A program made the position numbers and the translations under genes. Source: Isochrysis galbana (lineage: Eukaryota > Haptophyta > Isochrysidales > Isochrysidaceae). Taken from it: a stretch of 64,000 nucleotides of DNA. The stretch is taken from contig CM030941.1 in the NCBI GenBank assembly GCA_018136815.1, positions 747,528-811,527 on the forward strand, written 5' to 3'. Under the pieces are notes generated by a model, which saw only the letters and a list, made by a program, of their open reading frames with translations, was not told where the DNA came from and made no database searches. Below, piece after piece: positions 44,620 to 54,156 of this stretch; the stretch's first letter is position 1, and each line of letters opens with the position of its first letter.

Positions 44620-44930
44620 CGCACGTGCTGCGTAACGAAACATCTCTTATATGGCTACTTTACGTGAATGTGGGCCTTAGGGGGAAAAGTTGACATGCGC
44701 ACACACGGCGCCCCCGCAGGGGGGGGCGATGCACATCGCGCCGTGCCCATAATTACAAGTAATCACAATCGAAAAGCGCCGACACGGCGCCCTCCGGGGG
44801 ACACGCGTCGCGGGAAGCAGGGAATGTTACGCTAGTCTACATCTAATTTTAAAATAACAACTGTGGACATTCGATCGCTCAATTCGACTCATGTCCCACA
44901 ATTGACGGAACGACACCTTCACCCGCGTCT
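44620..44930 (+). repeat. Dispersed non-autonomous repeat, plus-strand copy
   Basis: Contains the modules described for 23470-23850 in the reverse order: CGTAACGAAACATCTC, CACGGCGCCC, GCGCCGTGCCC, GTAATCACA, then GTGGACATTCGATCGCTC and TTGACGGAACGACACC. No ORF. Confidence 0.65.
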
Positions 44931-45169
44931 GCGAGTGACACACTTGGTTGTAGCCACCCCGGAAATCAGCCGGGAAACGAGACGATAGCGGCACAAGTCA
45001 CAAGTCACAAGGCACAACTAAGAACTAAGTGCGCACCCAGGACAATCCCGACACGAGGAGGGAACCAAAACGACACAAGTATACGAGCACGGCGCACAAA
45101 ATACCTCGATAGGTAGGGCAACGACATCTATAGATAGTCTATAGCGCATAACGAAAGGCCTCCCTCGAA

Positions 45170-45340
45170 CTCGCACTCCGAGCCGGGCCCATGGTAGCAG
45201 AGCACCTGAGCACTTGGGCCGCACCCCCAAAACCAAAGTAAAAAGAACGAGGGGGGGAAGGTAAGAGGGCGAAGGAAAGGGAAGTAAGGGCGATGACGAA
45301 CGGGAGACAGAAAGAGGATGCCAGTCTAGCAATAGGTGTT
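45170..45340 (-). repeat. 3' fragment of the dispersed ORF family
   Basis: Bases 45172-45220 (CGAACTCGCACTC, GGGCCCATGGTAG, AGAGCA) match the 3' part of copy B at 30190-30255. The rest is unique or purine-rich. Confidence 0.45.
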
Positions 45341-45563
45341 AGCGTTAGCCCTGAATCTTCAGATTTTTTTTCCGCTCCTCGTTACTTGCCTCTCGCCAGC
45401 GGCCAGCGGCGACCGTAAACGTAACGTCGTAACGGTAAGTTTCGCGGAGTTTCGCATACGGGCAATTTTGGGGCCCAAGTTTCGCGAAAGTTTCAGGGCC
45501 AAAAAAGTGACCCAAGTTTCGCGATGAGTTTCGCGAAACTCTTACCCGGCCCTAGGCGCGCTC

Positions 45564-45590
45564 CATGGCGACCAACTATAAAGTTAGTTG
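45564..45590 (-). promoter_or_regulatory. Start-proximal hairpin and ATG, copy E
   Basis: On the minus strand CAACTA-ACTTTA-TAGTTG (6-bp stem) ends 6 nt before ATG 45566, which starts the family's ATGGAGCGCGCC sequence. The frame stops at the third codon after this, so only the 5' tip survives. Confidence 0.6.
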
Positions 45591-46035
45591 TGGGCGCGGG
45601 CAAAAAGGGGGGTCGGTCAAAAAGGGGGGCGGAGGGGGGTGCTTTGCCAATAGAGGTTATATACCCACTTTGTGGGGGCATTTGTCAAAAAAACAACCAA
45701 ACCTGAGGCTGCAACCTCTGGTTTCAGTCTCAGTCCATGAACCATGAATCCGTGACATGGTGAGGGTGAGGGCACGAGGCGCCTCCCCATTGACCATTGA
45801 CCCCTATTATAAAATAAGTTGAGTGTGTGTTGAAGATATAGTGGCCCCGTGCATCATGCCTTAAATTCTTTATGTGCAGCGCGCTTCATCATGGCTTCAT
45901 CATGTGTTACTCGCCATATAGTAGTAGTAGTAGTAGTACATAAACGTGCGCATGAGGTATTGTGCACGTGTAGCACATGCCGATGTATGCTCGCACCCGG
46001 CAGCCACGATGACTCGCCCTGACTGTACGAAATGA

Positions 46036-46668
46036 TCATTCAGAATACGGTGGGGCCGGTGGCAATCCAAGGAGCCTCACCACAGTCTGCAGCGCGGCCT
46101 GCGTCGCGACAACCTCAGACTTTGCCTCCAAGAGGTTCGCCTCAATTTGCTCTTTGGAGCCGTTCGGATTCTCGATACCACTCCAAGACGAGGTGTATGC
46201 CATGGTGCTACTCATCTGCTGCTTGGCAATGTACAAGTCAACCGCGTTGCCATACTCTTCTTGCCCTTCGTCGGCCACAAGCGGTGTCGCCCGGATCATC
46301 AACTTGTCTGCCTTAAACAATGGATCAAGTGTGGACGAGGCGCCAATGTACTTCTGCACCTTGAGGGGGGTCTTGTAGCAGGTATTCTGATTTTGAGTAC
46401 GTACCACTTGCGCATCTTCCAGCGCGCCGCCCGCGGAAATGCCCCCACACACGGTGGTCAGGCGATCCCAGTTGCCGAGCAAATAATCAACACGTGCCAA
46501 GCCAGCCGGCAGGCGCGAGAGCTCCTCTTGAGTGGGCACCGGAGCCGCGAGCGCTGTCGGAGTGGAGAGTATTGGAGTAAAATGCAACTGTCCCGTTACG
46601 ACGAACAGCGCAACGAGGGAGGCGGCGGAGGATCGCAAGGCTTCGCCGAGTGGCAAGGGTAACCGCAT
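46036..46668 (-). CDS. Predicted thylakoid-lumen protein (MPH2/TLP16-like)
   Basis: An intronless frame of 210 residues from ATG 46668, with an in-frame stop upstream. The N-terminus has a hydrophobic stretch (AASLVALFVVTG) and TALAAP, a typical lumenal processing site. The mature part begins VPTQEELSRL. LPAGLARVDYLLGNWDRLTTVCGG, PLKVQKYIGASSTLDPLF and SSWSGIENPNGSKEQIEANL fit the family of small lumenal proteins that includes plant MPH2, which helps photosystem II under high light. The assignment is from memory of family patterns and is tentative. If right, the host is photosynthetic. The region that would give a full secondary-plastid bipartite leader is short, so a missing upstream exon is possible. 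Confidence 0.65.
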   Translation of the reverse strand: MRLPLPLGEALRSSAASLVALFVVTGQLHFTPILSTPTALAAPVPTQEELSRLPAGLARVDYLLGNWDRLTTVCGGISAGGALEDAQVVRTQNQNTCYKTPLKVQKYIGASSTLDPLFKADKLMIRATPLVADEGQEEYGNAVDLYIAKQQMSSTMAYTSSWSGIENPNGSKEQIEANLLEAKSEVVATQAALQTVVRLLGLPPAPPYSE

Positions 46669-47975
46669 CGCCGTCGAGCGCCGCAGCGCTCACTCCCCCT
46701 GCCTTCGCTCCCTTAGCGCGTCGTACAAGTAGGTGGTAAAAATAATACGCGCGTTCACTTTTTTAGGGGGGGTGAGTATGTAGTTGACGGGTGTTCATTG
46801 TCGCGCGCCTTGAGTTGGGTGTGTTCGCGGCACAGCCGCGAGGTGTTGAGCGCCGCGTGTACGCGGCGCGAGGAAAATTATCAGTGTTTTTCACAGTGTT
46901 CACTTTGGGGGTCAAGGGAGTAGTAGGTAGTTGACTATGTTCAAACGGTCAAAAAGTTTGAGTTGCGTTCGCGTTCGACTATTTTTTGTACCACCTACTT
47001 GTACCCGAAGTGCCTCCGCTTGGTTAGACGTCAGGAGCTTAGGAGGTAGTAGTAGTAGGGGGGGGTGTTATCAATACATAAACATGGAGTACTTCCACGA
47101 CAAAAAAATATTCTTGAAGGTGACCGCTACGCTACTACTTGCAATCCCATCTATCGGGGTCCCCGTCCGACATCGCCCTTGCCCCACCCCCACTCTCTTT
47201 CCCGCTCCCCCCCTCTTTTCTTTGGTTTCGGGGGGGGTCGACATCACCAGCCACCAGCTGACCCGGTCCAAATAAGATAATAAGATCAAGATCTTGTGGT
47301 TCTATCCACAGCAATACACAATACACAATACATTTTCCCTATGCTTTTGTAGGGACATGTCATGGTTGAACGTGCTACGGGCTACGTAAGTAAAACTTAA
47401 AGTAACGCAAAAGCTAAAGACGCTAACCGCTAAAATCGCCAAGGGCCCTTTTGCCAAGGGCTCGAGAACTCAAATTCGACGACCCGCGACCCGCGACCGG
47501 GGGCCGGGGGCCGGGGGCGCCACTGTCGCATCCGCGATCGACCTTTTCGTTTAAGAAGTCGTCTACGTTTCTATGCCCCTCTTTGTAGGCTAGGAGGCTA
47601 GGAGGCAGCGTTGGAGAATCTTCCGTCTACCTTCTGCCCCTCTACCTTGTGCGCCCTCGCCTACTTTGTCGCCTCGCCTACCTTCGTCGCCTGCTTTGCC
47701 CCTCGCTTGGTTTACCTCCTTGCGTGTCCCTAGCGTTTTTAGGTTCTGTCGCACGTTTAGGTATCGCAGGTACCCGTTGGTCGTTTGCAATGCCCAAAGT
47801 CATTCCCAATCTACTCTATTGCTATTGCTATTGCTATTGGTCCAGAGGAAAGCTCCCAGGAGGCCAGGAGCCACGCGCGCAACATAGAGTAAAATCTGTT
47901 GTCTAGCCGTCCGATCACGAGAGAGAGGCGAGCCGGCGGCGGACAGCGAGCGACAGTGACCCGACGGTCATCTCT
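46669..47975. other. Intergenic region, no gene recognised
   Basis: Short frames without domains. Bases 46780-46880 are rich in GCGGCGCGA-type words; 47488-47520 repeats GGGGGCCG; 47815-47840 repeats TTGCTA. The segment 47580-47720 is C/T-rich. Confidence 0.4.
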
Positions 47976-48773
47976 ATGATGTTGTGCGTGCCGTTGCTGC
48001 TAGCTGCTGGCGTGCTTCAGCCAATTGGTCACATTCGGACCATCTTTCGCAGTAAGTTTGGCACACCGCGCCAGGGCTGCCTCGTCCCCGATGCTACAGC
48101 TGTGCTCACACTCGATGCAGAAGCCGTTGGCGGCGATGCTGCGGCATCTCTCGAAGGGCTTGATGAATACTCACATGTTTGGCTGGTCTGGGGGTTTCAT
48201 CTGCACGCTAATGCTTCACCACGAGCGAAGATCTCACCACCAGTCCTTCGCGGCCGTAAGGTTGGCGTCTTCGCTACACGGGCGCCTTACCGTCCAAACC
48301 CCTTTGGTTTGTCACTGGTGAATCTAGACAGCGTGGACGGCGGTACCCTTCACCTGTCAGGTGTCGACCTCGTAGACGGCTCGCCTATTTACGACATTAA
48401 GCCATATATATCCGAATGGGATGCGCCGCATGCCAGAGGGGCGCCACGGGTCTTGGGGAGTACTACTGTTTCATCACTTGATCCAACAAAGAGGGCTCTT
48501 GACGTGATTGTCACCCCAGCTGCGCGCATGGAGATGCAAAGAGTAATGGAAGAGAGGCAGAAATCTGGCGAAAGCAGGCTGATCGAAGATGCGACGCAGC
48601 TAGAACGCGTGCTCGGGCAATGCCTCGCCGCCGATCCAAGACCTGTTTACCGATGGCGAAAGCAACAACGCGATGGAGGTACTGCAGAATATGACATCAA
48701 TTTGGATGATGTATGTGCGCGGTGCAGGTTTGAAGTTGACGGTGTTACAATCACCGTCCTTTCGATCGGCTAG
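47976..48773 (+). CDS. TRMO: tRNA (adenine37-N6)-methyltransferase, TrmO family
   Basis: An intronless frame of 265 residues from ATG 47976. The family (UPF0066/TsaA) uses S-adenosylmethionine to methylate N6 of t6A37 in tRNA reading ACY codons. Characteristic segments are PIGHIRTIFRSKFGTPRQG, YSHVWLVWGFH, GVFATRAPYRPNPFGLSLV, LVDGSPIYDIKPYI and YDINLDDVCARCRF. The first residues (MMLCVPLLLAAG) are hydrophobic; they may be a short organelle or secretory signal, or translation may start at the second Met. Length is slightly above bacterial TrmO, similar to eukaryotic forms. Catalytic regions are intact. Confidence 0.93.
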   Translation: MMLCVPLLLAAGVLQPIGHIRTIFRSKFGTPRQGCLVPDATAVLTLDAEAVGGDAAASLEGLDEYSHVWLVWGFHLHANASPRAKISPPVLRGRKVGVFATRAPYRPNPFGLSLVNLDSVDGGTLHLSGVDLVDGSPIYDIKPYISEWDAPHARGAPRVLGSTTVSSLDPTKRALDVIVTPAARMEMQRVMEERQKSGESRLIEDATQLERVLGQCLAADPRPVYRWRKQQRDGGTAEYDINLDDVCARCRFEVDGVTITVLSIG

Positions 48774-50277
48774 ACAAGAGCACTTCCGCATGGTTGATTC
48801 TGTCCACTTTTGCCGGGCGGTGTGTGTGTGGGGGCACTTGAGAGGCTAGGAGGATGAGCAACATATTTAGGTCACATGGCTCAAGCGAAAATCGGACTAA
48901 GGGCCGATGGCGGCGGCCGCGTCACTGCCCCTTCAGGGGGAGGCACTAGCCCCCGGGGACCTTGGCCCTGTGATTCCCGGATGGGGCGCATCAGGGTGAA
49001 GAGACAACCCCGTCTCACCAGCCTGTGCGGCCTCGCTTCGCCGCATACTCTCCCGTTGCTCAGATGCTCCAAGAAGGTGCAACTTGAGGCTCCCTTTTTT
49101 TTACACCTCTCGCCTATTTTTCACACCCCTCATCTATTTTGGTATATATGCAAATCTGCCCCTGAACTTTGCCGGTTGGAGGGGCTATGGGCGACGGATG
49201 TTGTCGTTAGCGCGCGTGCTCTGGGGCGCCTGTCGCATCGCCGCGATCGACTTCAGACCTTATGCCAATTCGTGCGTCTTCGTGCTCGATCGTTCTTGTT
49301 TGCCGCGGAGTTTTACTCGTAACTTGTAGGATTCTTCTCTTCACTCGTAATTCGCCCTTCGCTCCTTGCCGCCGCGCCCCTTTGTGGCCTGTCTCGCCCC
49401 TGTTTCGCTCCTTTGCACCTTGGGCCTTGCTCAGGTCGTTTGCCTTCATTTGGTACCCCTCGTTTCCAAATACGCGTCAGAGCCAAAAAAAAACCTCTCA
49501 ATAGTCTTACCGCACTCGCGGCGAATGGAACCACTACCCACTACAAGTAGCACGTAGCATACTCTCTACACCCCCATTCCCCGGCCCTTCTCCCCCCGCC
49601 ATCAGGCGGCTCCCCCCGTACACTACTAGGGGGATTGGGGTGGAGGGCTTAGATATGGTCCGGTGGCCCGCGCCCCCCCCGGTGATCTTCCCCCCCCTTC
49701 CCCCCCTACCTGCCCCGGCAACTCCCTCCCCCCTCCGAACGACCTCCTCCCGCCCCACGAAGGGCAATGGCGTCGGTGAGGGACCCCCCTCCCTTCCCCC
49801 GCGCGTGGCGGACGTTGGCGTAGTTGTCGGCGCCACACACGGCCGTTTGCGATTCGATGCGCGCGGGCGGCGGCGGCGATTGGCGTGGCTGCTAGGTTGG
49901 CATTTTTAGATGTGTTTTCGTGCGATGCATCCACGCTAGTTACATCGACCAAATTACGCGAGGAGAGCGCCCGTTAGCGGTGGGAAGTTGGGTACTCGAG
50001 CGCATCTCAGTACGTTAATGTCGACGCGGTTTCAGCTCCAGCAGACCTATATTCGACAAGGTACGCGGGGGTAGAGAGGGCAATTGGCTCGGCTACTAGG
50101 GCAGCATAACCCGATTCAACGTTTTGTGCTGCCACTAGTAGAAGTGGATGAACAAACTAGTGCACACCGCCCGCCTGGTAGCGGTGCCAAGTTAGCTGCT
50201 CTAGCCCTCGGTGACTAACGGTTCACGTGAGCGTCTTGAGCTTTGTGATACTTTCGTACACATTCAAGTCTAAAGAT
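48774..50277. repeat. Intergenic with repeat R copy 2 (inverted) and an MKAxxL start
   Basis: Bases 49567-49690 are the inverse of part of 33886-34183 and 63538-63850. Bases 49207-49449 hold a basic 80-residue minus-strand frame starting MKANDLSKAQ (ATG 49449); its tail shares GGCCACAA..GG..GC..GGCAAGGAGCGA with 63400-63435. Bases 49485-49505 recall the ORF-family leader. No other gene is seen. Confidence 0.55.
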
Positions 50278-50517
50278 ATGAGTATGACTTATGATCCAGT
50301 GTTCATAGACCCAGGCCTCGTGAACCCAGTGAGCTGGCGACACAAGTTTCCTCGCTATTCGATGTTTGTGCCTCGCATGAAGGGCCTCACAAAAAATATT
50401 CCGGAGGGGGTCTGGCTGTATTTCGCGCACCGCCTTCGATGGCCTGAAATTCGGTATTTTTCGAAAATTTCGCCGGAGAACCCCCACTATTTTTTTGCTG
50501 ATCCATCCTACCGGTAG
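50278..50517 (+). CDS. 79-residue hypothetical ORF
   Basis: ATG 50278 starts MSMTYDPVFIDPGLVNPVSW; the frame ends NPHYFFADPSYR just before a dispersed repeat (50520-50596). It is aromatic-rich and AT-richer than nearby genes, with no recognised domain. It could be an intact small gene or the 3' end of a decayed one. Confidence 0.3.
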   Translation: MSMTYDPVFIDPGLVNPVSWRHKFPRYSMFVPRMKGLTKNIPEGVWLYFAHRLRWPEIRYFSKISPENPHYFFADPSYR

Positions 50518-50519
50518 CC

Positions 50520-50596
50520 ATAGGGAGCTTATTTAGCCCTTCATTCACCCATTGTAGCTGGTGCCCTCCGCACCCCCATAGTGAGTGACCGGGCTA
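50520..50596 (+). repeat. Dispersed repeat end, copy of 31861-31970
   Basis: TAGGGAGCTTATTTAG, CACCCATTGT, CCTCCGCACCCCC and AGTGAGTGACCGGGCT occur in the same order as in 31861-31970, with a shorter middle. Confidence 0.75.
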
Positions 50597-51044
50597 CCTA
50601 TTAATCGCGAGCCCTAGCCTTGCTGCTCACCGGCCACGGCAGTGGTCCGGCAGTGGTCCACAAGATAATGTGCCACCATGGCCTCGCGACTCCCTCTCCC
50701 TCCCGGTCCACCAGAGCCCCTACTCCTCTCGCCTCGCGCTATTGTCAGACTTTTGTACAGCCGTTTTGGGCCCGCTCTACCTGTTGCGACGGTCGTGTGA
50801 GAACGACGCGTGCGCGACGGAGCAACGCTGGCAGGGCAGTGTGCCTGCGGTTCTGTCTCACCTGTGGGAGCCCTGCGGCAGCCCGCATAGTGGCTAGGCC
50901 AGATGGGTCGGATGCAGCCCGATGAAAGCGGGAGTCCTGCCGGCACTTTCCAAAAATAGAACGTCAAACTTTTGGCAACGAGGGGTACTCGTACAATCCC
51001 TGACTCAGGGCCCCAAAGTTAAAATAAAGGGGCCAAAATACCAA

Positions 51045-51128
51045 GGGGGAGAACTGTTGTGCTAGGAATTGGCTAGGTACGGAGTAGGGGGAGAACTGTT
51101 GTGCTAGGAATTGGCTAGGTACGGAGTA
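51045..51128 (+). repeat. Exact 42-bp tandem duplication
   Basis: Units 51045-51086 and 51087-51128 are identical (GGGGGAGAACTG ... GGTACGGAGTA). It is followed by CT-rich sequence to 51570 with no gene. Confidence 0.9.
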
Positions 51129-51702
51129 GAGTACTCTACTCTTCTACCATCTCTCTCTCTCTCATGCTTCCCCCTCGCTCCCCCCTCCCCCCCCCCTCAG
51201 CCCCGCGCACCCGCTTCCACCCGCGGCCACTCCTTCCCCTCTTCTTCTTCCCCTATTTCTCTTCCTCCTCGTTTCCCTCTCTCTCTCCTCTTTCTGTGCT
51301 TCCTCTTCCTCCCCTCCTCTCCTACTATTGCATCTCCTATCTTCTTCCTCCGGATTTATCTTCTCTCTCTTCCCTGGCCCCTCTCTCTGTTCTCCTCTCT
51401 CTCTTCTCTTCACTCCTTCTCCTCTGCTCTCTTCCCCTCACACCCCTCTCTTTTCCCGAAACTTTCGTGATCTCTCCGCTTGCGGTTCCTCTTCTTCTCC
51501 ACTCTCTCCTCCTCCTCACTCCTCTCTTCCTCCCCCTCCTCTCTTCATTTCTCACCTGTTTACAAGACATCACCCAAGCAAATGAATAAATGAATGAATA
51601 CATGAGAGAAGGAGGTTTCAAGCCATTCCCCCCCCGCCCCCCCCCTCCCCCTTCTGTGAGCGGAGAGAGAGAGGAGAGAAGGATCTTCTTCCTCGCACTG
51701 GC

Positions 51703-53129
51703 ATGACGCCCCACCACCGCTCCCTCTCGCATCTGCTGCTCGGCCCGGTGCTCGAGCGCGTGGTGGGGAGCGAGGCCGAGCTCTTTTGGACCGGCCACGC
51801 CGGCACCCTCGCCTCCGACCTGCTCGGCCTCATCACCACCTGGGCCATCTTCTACCTGCTGCTGATCATCTTCTACTCTCTTTTCTGTCCTCTTGTGAGT
51901 GCCTACTGCAGCTGGAAGTACCCCAAGGCCCCTACGAGCGTGGTGCCGAGGCGGCTGATCGACAACATGATCCAGGTCTCCTACCGCGCATTCCCACTCT
52001 ACGTCACGGTGAGCCACGGCCTGCCAGTAGCTAAGGGTGCCTTGCGTGATACACGTCAACGCACTGTGCACACCGGCTTGAGTGCTCACATCGTCACAGC
52101 TTGCCGGCAAAGCCGGTACGATGTCGCTTGGCGTGCACATTCCGCGCCCCAAGCAGTCAGCATAGCTTGCCGCCCTGCCGCCCTCAGGTCCCGATGATTG
52201 GTGACTTTTTCCGTGTGAAGGGTTGGAGCCAAGTATGTGACAGTGTCGATGAGTGCGGCGGCTGGGCGCCAGCGATCGCGGGGTGCGTCGTCTATTTCTT
52301 TGCGGTCGAGTTTCTCATTTTCATCGATCACTACTACTTATTGCACAAGATGGACGCTGGCAAGCGCATCATGAAGCACGCCTTCCATCATGTGTACAAG
52401 TGCGCATCACCACTCGATCCCAAACGCTTGGCAGTGTGTCAATGCACCACCTCTTGGAATAACAGGCTGCTATGCTCCTCCAGCCATTGCATCATTTCCG
52501 CAATATGATTGATTCGGGCCTAGGCCATAGCCCATTCGCATGCCTCGCCCTGCCCGATGGGAGGCGTGACCTTTCCAAAAATGTGTGTGTGCAGGTATGC
52601 TGATCAATTGAACGCCTACTCGGGATACTCCTTTGCGCCGCAAGATGGCTGGTCGCAGGGACTGCCGCTTGCTCTGTGCACACTCTTCATCCCTGTACCC
52701 ACTGCGTTTGTGATTGCTATGGAAGTGCTGACCGGCTTTTGGACGCTGTACATCCATACCGACGTCGCACCGCTGCCTTGGCCTTTCATGGGCTGCGACT
52801 ACCACTACATTCACCACAAATACAATTGGTACAACTTCGGATTCATGACTCAGCTTTTCGACACCCTCTTTGGTACAATCAAGCATCCAAAAGCAGATGC
52901 ACTCGACCTCTCCCATGGAGTGCTCCCTATGCCGATCAAGGAGTTGGAGAAATCCGCCGTTCTCACCGAACAACTACTGCGTGCTCGTGGTCTCACAGAT
53001 TGTGCAGACGCCCTTAAGTCGGACTTGGCCAGGGGTGGTGAGTCGGGCGAGGCCGAGACGACGGCAGCAAAGACCCCAACGGCTTCTATGCGCCAACGAG
53101 CGGTATCGGGTAGCGATGCCAAGTCATGA
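51703..53129 (+). CDS. Sterol C5-desaturase (lathosterol oxidase type)
   Basis: Exons 51703-52008, 52188-52399 and 52595-53129 give 350 residues. Introns are 179 and 195 bp, GT-AG, phases 0 and 2. The second splice rebuilds HHVYK|YADQLNAYSGYSF. The fatty-acid-hydroxylase superfamily His boxes are HYYLLH, HAFHH and HYIHH. Membrane segments include LLGLITTWAIFYLLLIIFY, AIAGCVVYFFAVEFLIF and LCTLFIPVPTAFVIAMEVL. Order and spacing (YSGYSFAPQDGWSQ, WTLYIHTD, WPFMGCDYHYIHH, YNFGFMTQLFDTLFGT) fit ERG3/STE1 sterol C5-desaturases of the endoplasmic reticulum, which introduce the C5 double bond using O2 and electrons from cytochrome b5. The C-terminal 80 residues are a Ser/Ala/Glu-rich tail without equivalent in the enzymes I know. 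Confidence 0.87.
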
Positions 53130-54156
53130 GTTTTTGTGGCTTGGTGCAAGAGGAGTAATCGTGTTGAATCCCTCGGGCATTTGCAACTAGAACGAGGGAC
53201 TAGTGGTTGGAATAGGGTTCTTGCATTTCGTGCTACTACCGTGGATGTGATCGCACCATAGCTGTCGTGCGCGTTCGAGTCCTTGTGTACCATCGTCACA
53301 GTCCTACGTGATGAGTATTAATTTTTGTGGCTTTGCTATTCCAGATCTAGATGCCAGATGTCGTTCGCTATCTGTTGTTTGCGCCAGCGCCAATCCCCAA
53401 TCCCAATCCGAGGCAAAAAACACATGCAACATAGATAGCAGATAGCGTACGCCCCAACTATCGTTGAAACGATACGGTCATGGAGCGCGCGCCGACTCCC
53501 ACTTGGACGAAACTCACTCTCACAACGAGGCAATGGTGTATAGGTATAGCATCGGATTCGCCTAGAGAACAAGTCGATTTTGAATACGAAACCCCCACTG
53601 AATTCGAGCGTCCACGCGAGTCACGAGTTGATCAGGCTCACAACTAGCAGGGACACACTGCTAGTTACCCTCCTGTCATTCCCCCCCGAAGACTGTGCAT
53701 TCTCAATCAATGCGAGTTGCGGGTTCAACCAATGGTTCCAAGACCATCTCCCTTTGTTTGGAGGACGTTACTGACTACTGAAGCTGACCGCCGCTGAGGG
53801 CCGAACAACAAGTGTGCCAGAATGGATGGATAGATGGCACCAAGGTGCACCTTCTGGTGGCTCGTGGCCCGAACCTTGGTGCCGCTGTCGATGGCTAATG
53901 GCTTGGGAGCGGGGCGGGAGGGAGCCTCGCCCCCCCCCCCCCCCCCGCCCCTCCACTAACAACACACATGAAGTCAAAGCCGAAGGCGTGCCCACTCTGC
54001 GCGCAGTGCTCCTCGCTCCCTGCGATGAGAAGAAATGAAGGCAAGCTGCCTACTCTCAGGTGCGAGAGAATAGAGAATAGAGCAAGTTGCGTCCCAATTC
54101 CGAGGCCTCACAACGGTTTGACATCGGTTTCTGCGCATGCTACATATATGCACCCG
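53130..54156. repeat. Intergenic with hairpin-ATG copy F and an MKAxxL start
   Basis: Hairpin TATCGT-TGAA-ACGATA (53459-53474) lies 5 nt before ATG 53480, which begins the family's MERAPTP; the frame is open for 55 codons to 53647 but soon loses resemblance to copies A-C. At 54035 ATGAAGGCAAGCTGCCTA starts a 12-codon frame of the MKAxxL pattern. A C run lies at 53930-53950. Confidence 0.55.

Noticed and set aside
53180..53300. GTTCGAGTCC, another B-box-like string
   Set aside because: Flanking bases do not form the T stem or an acceptor stem.
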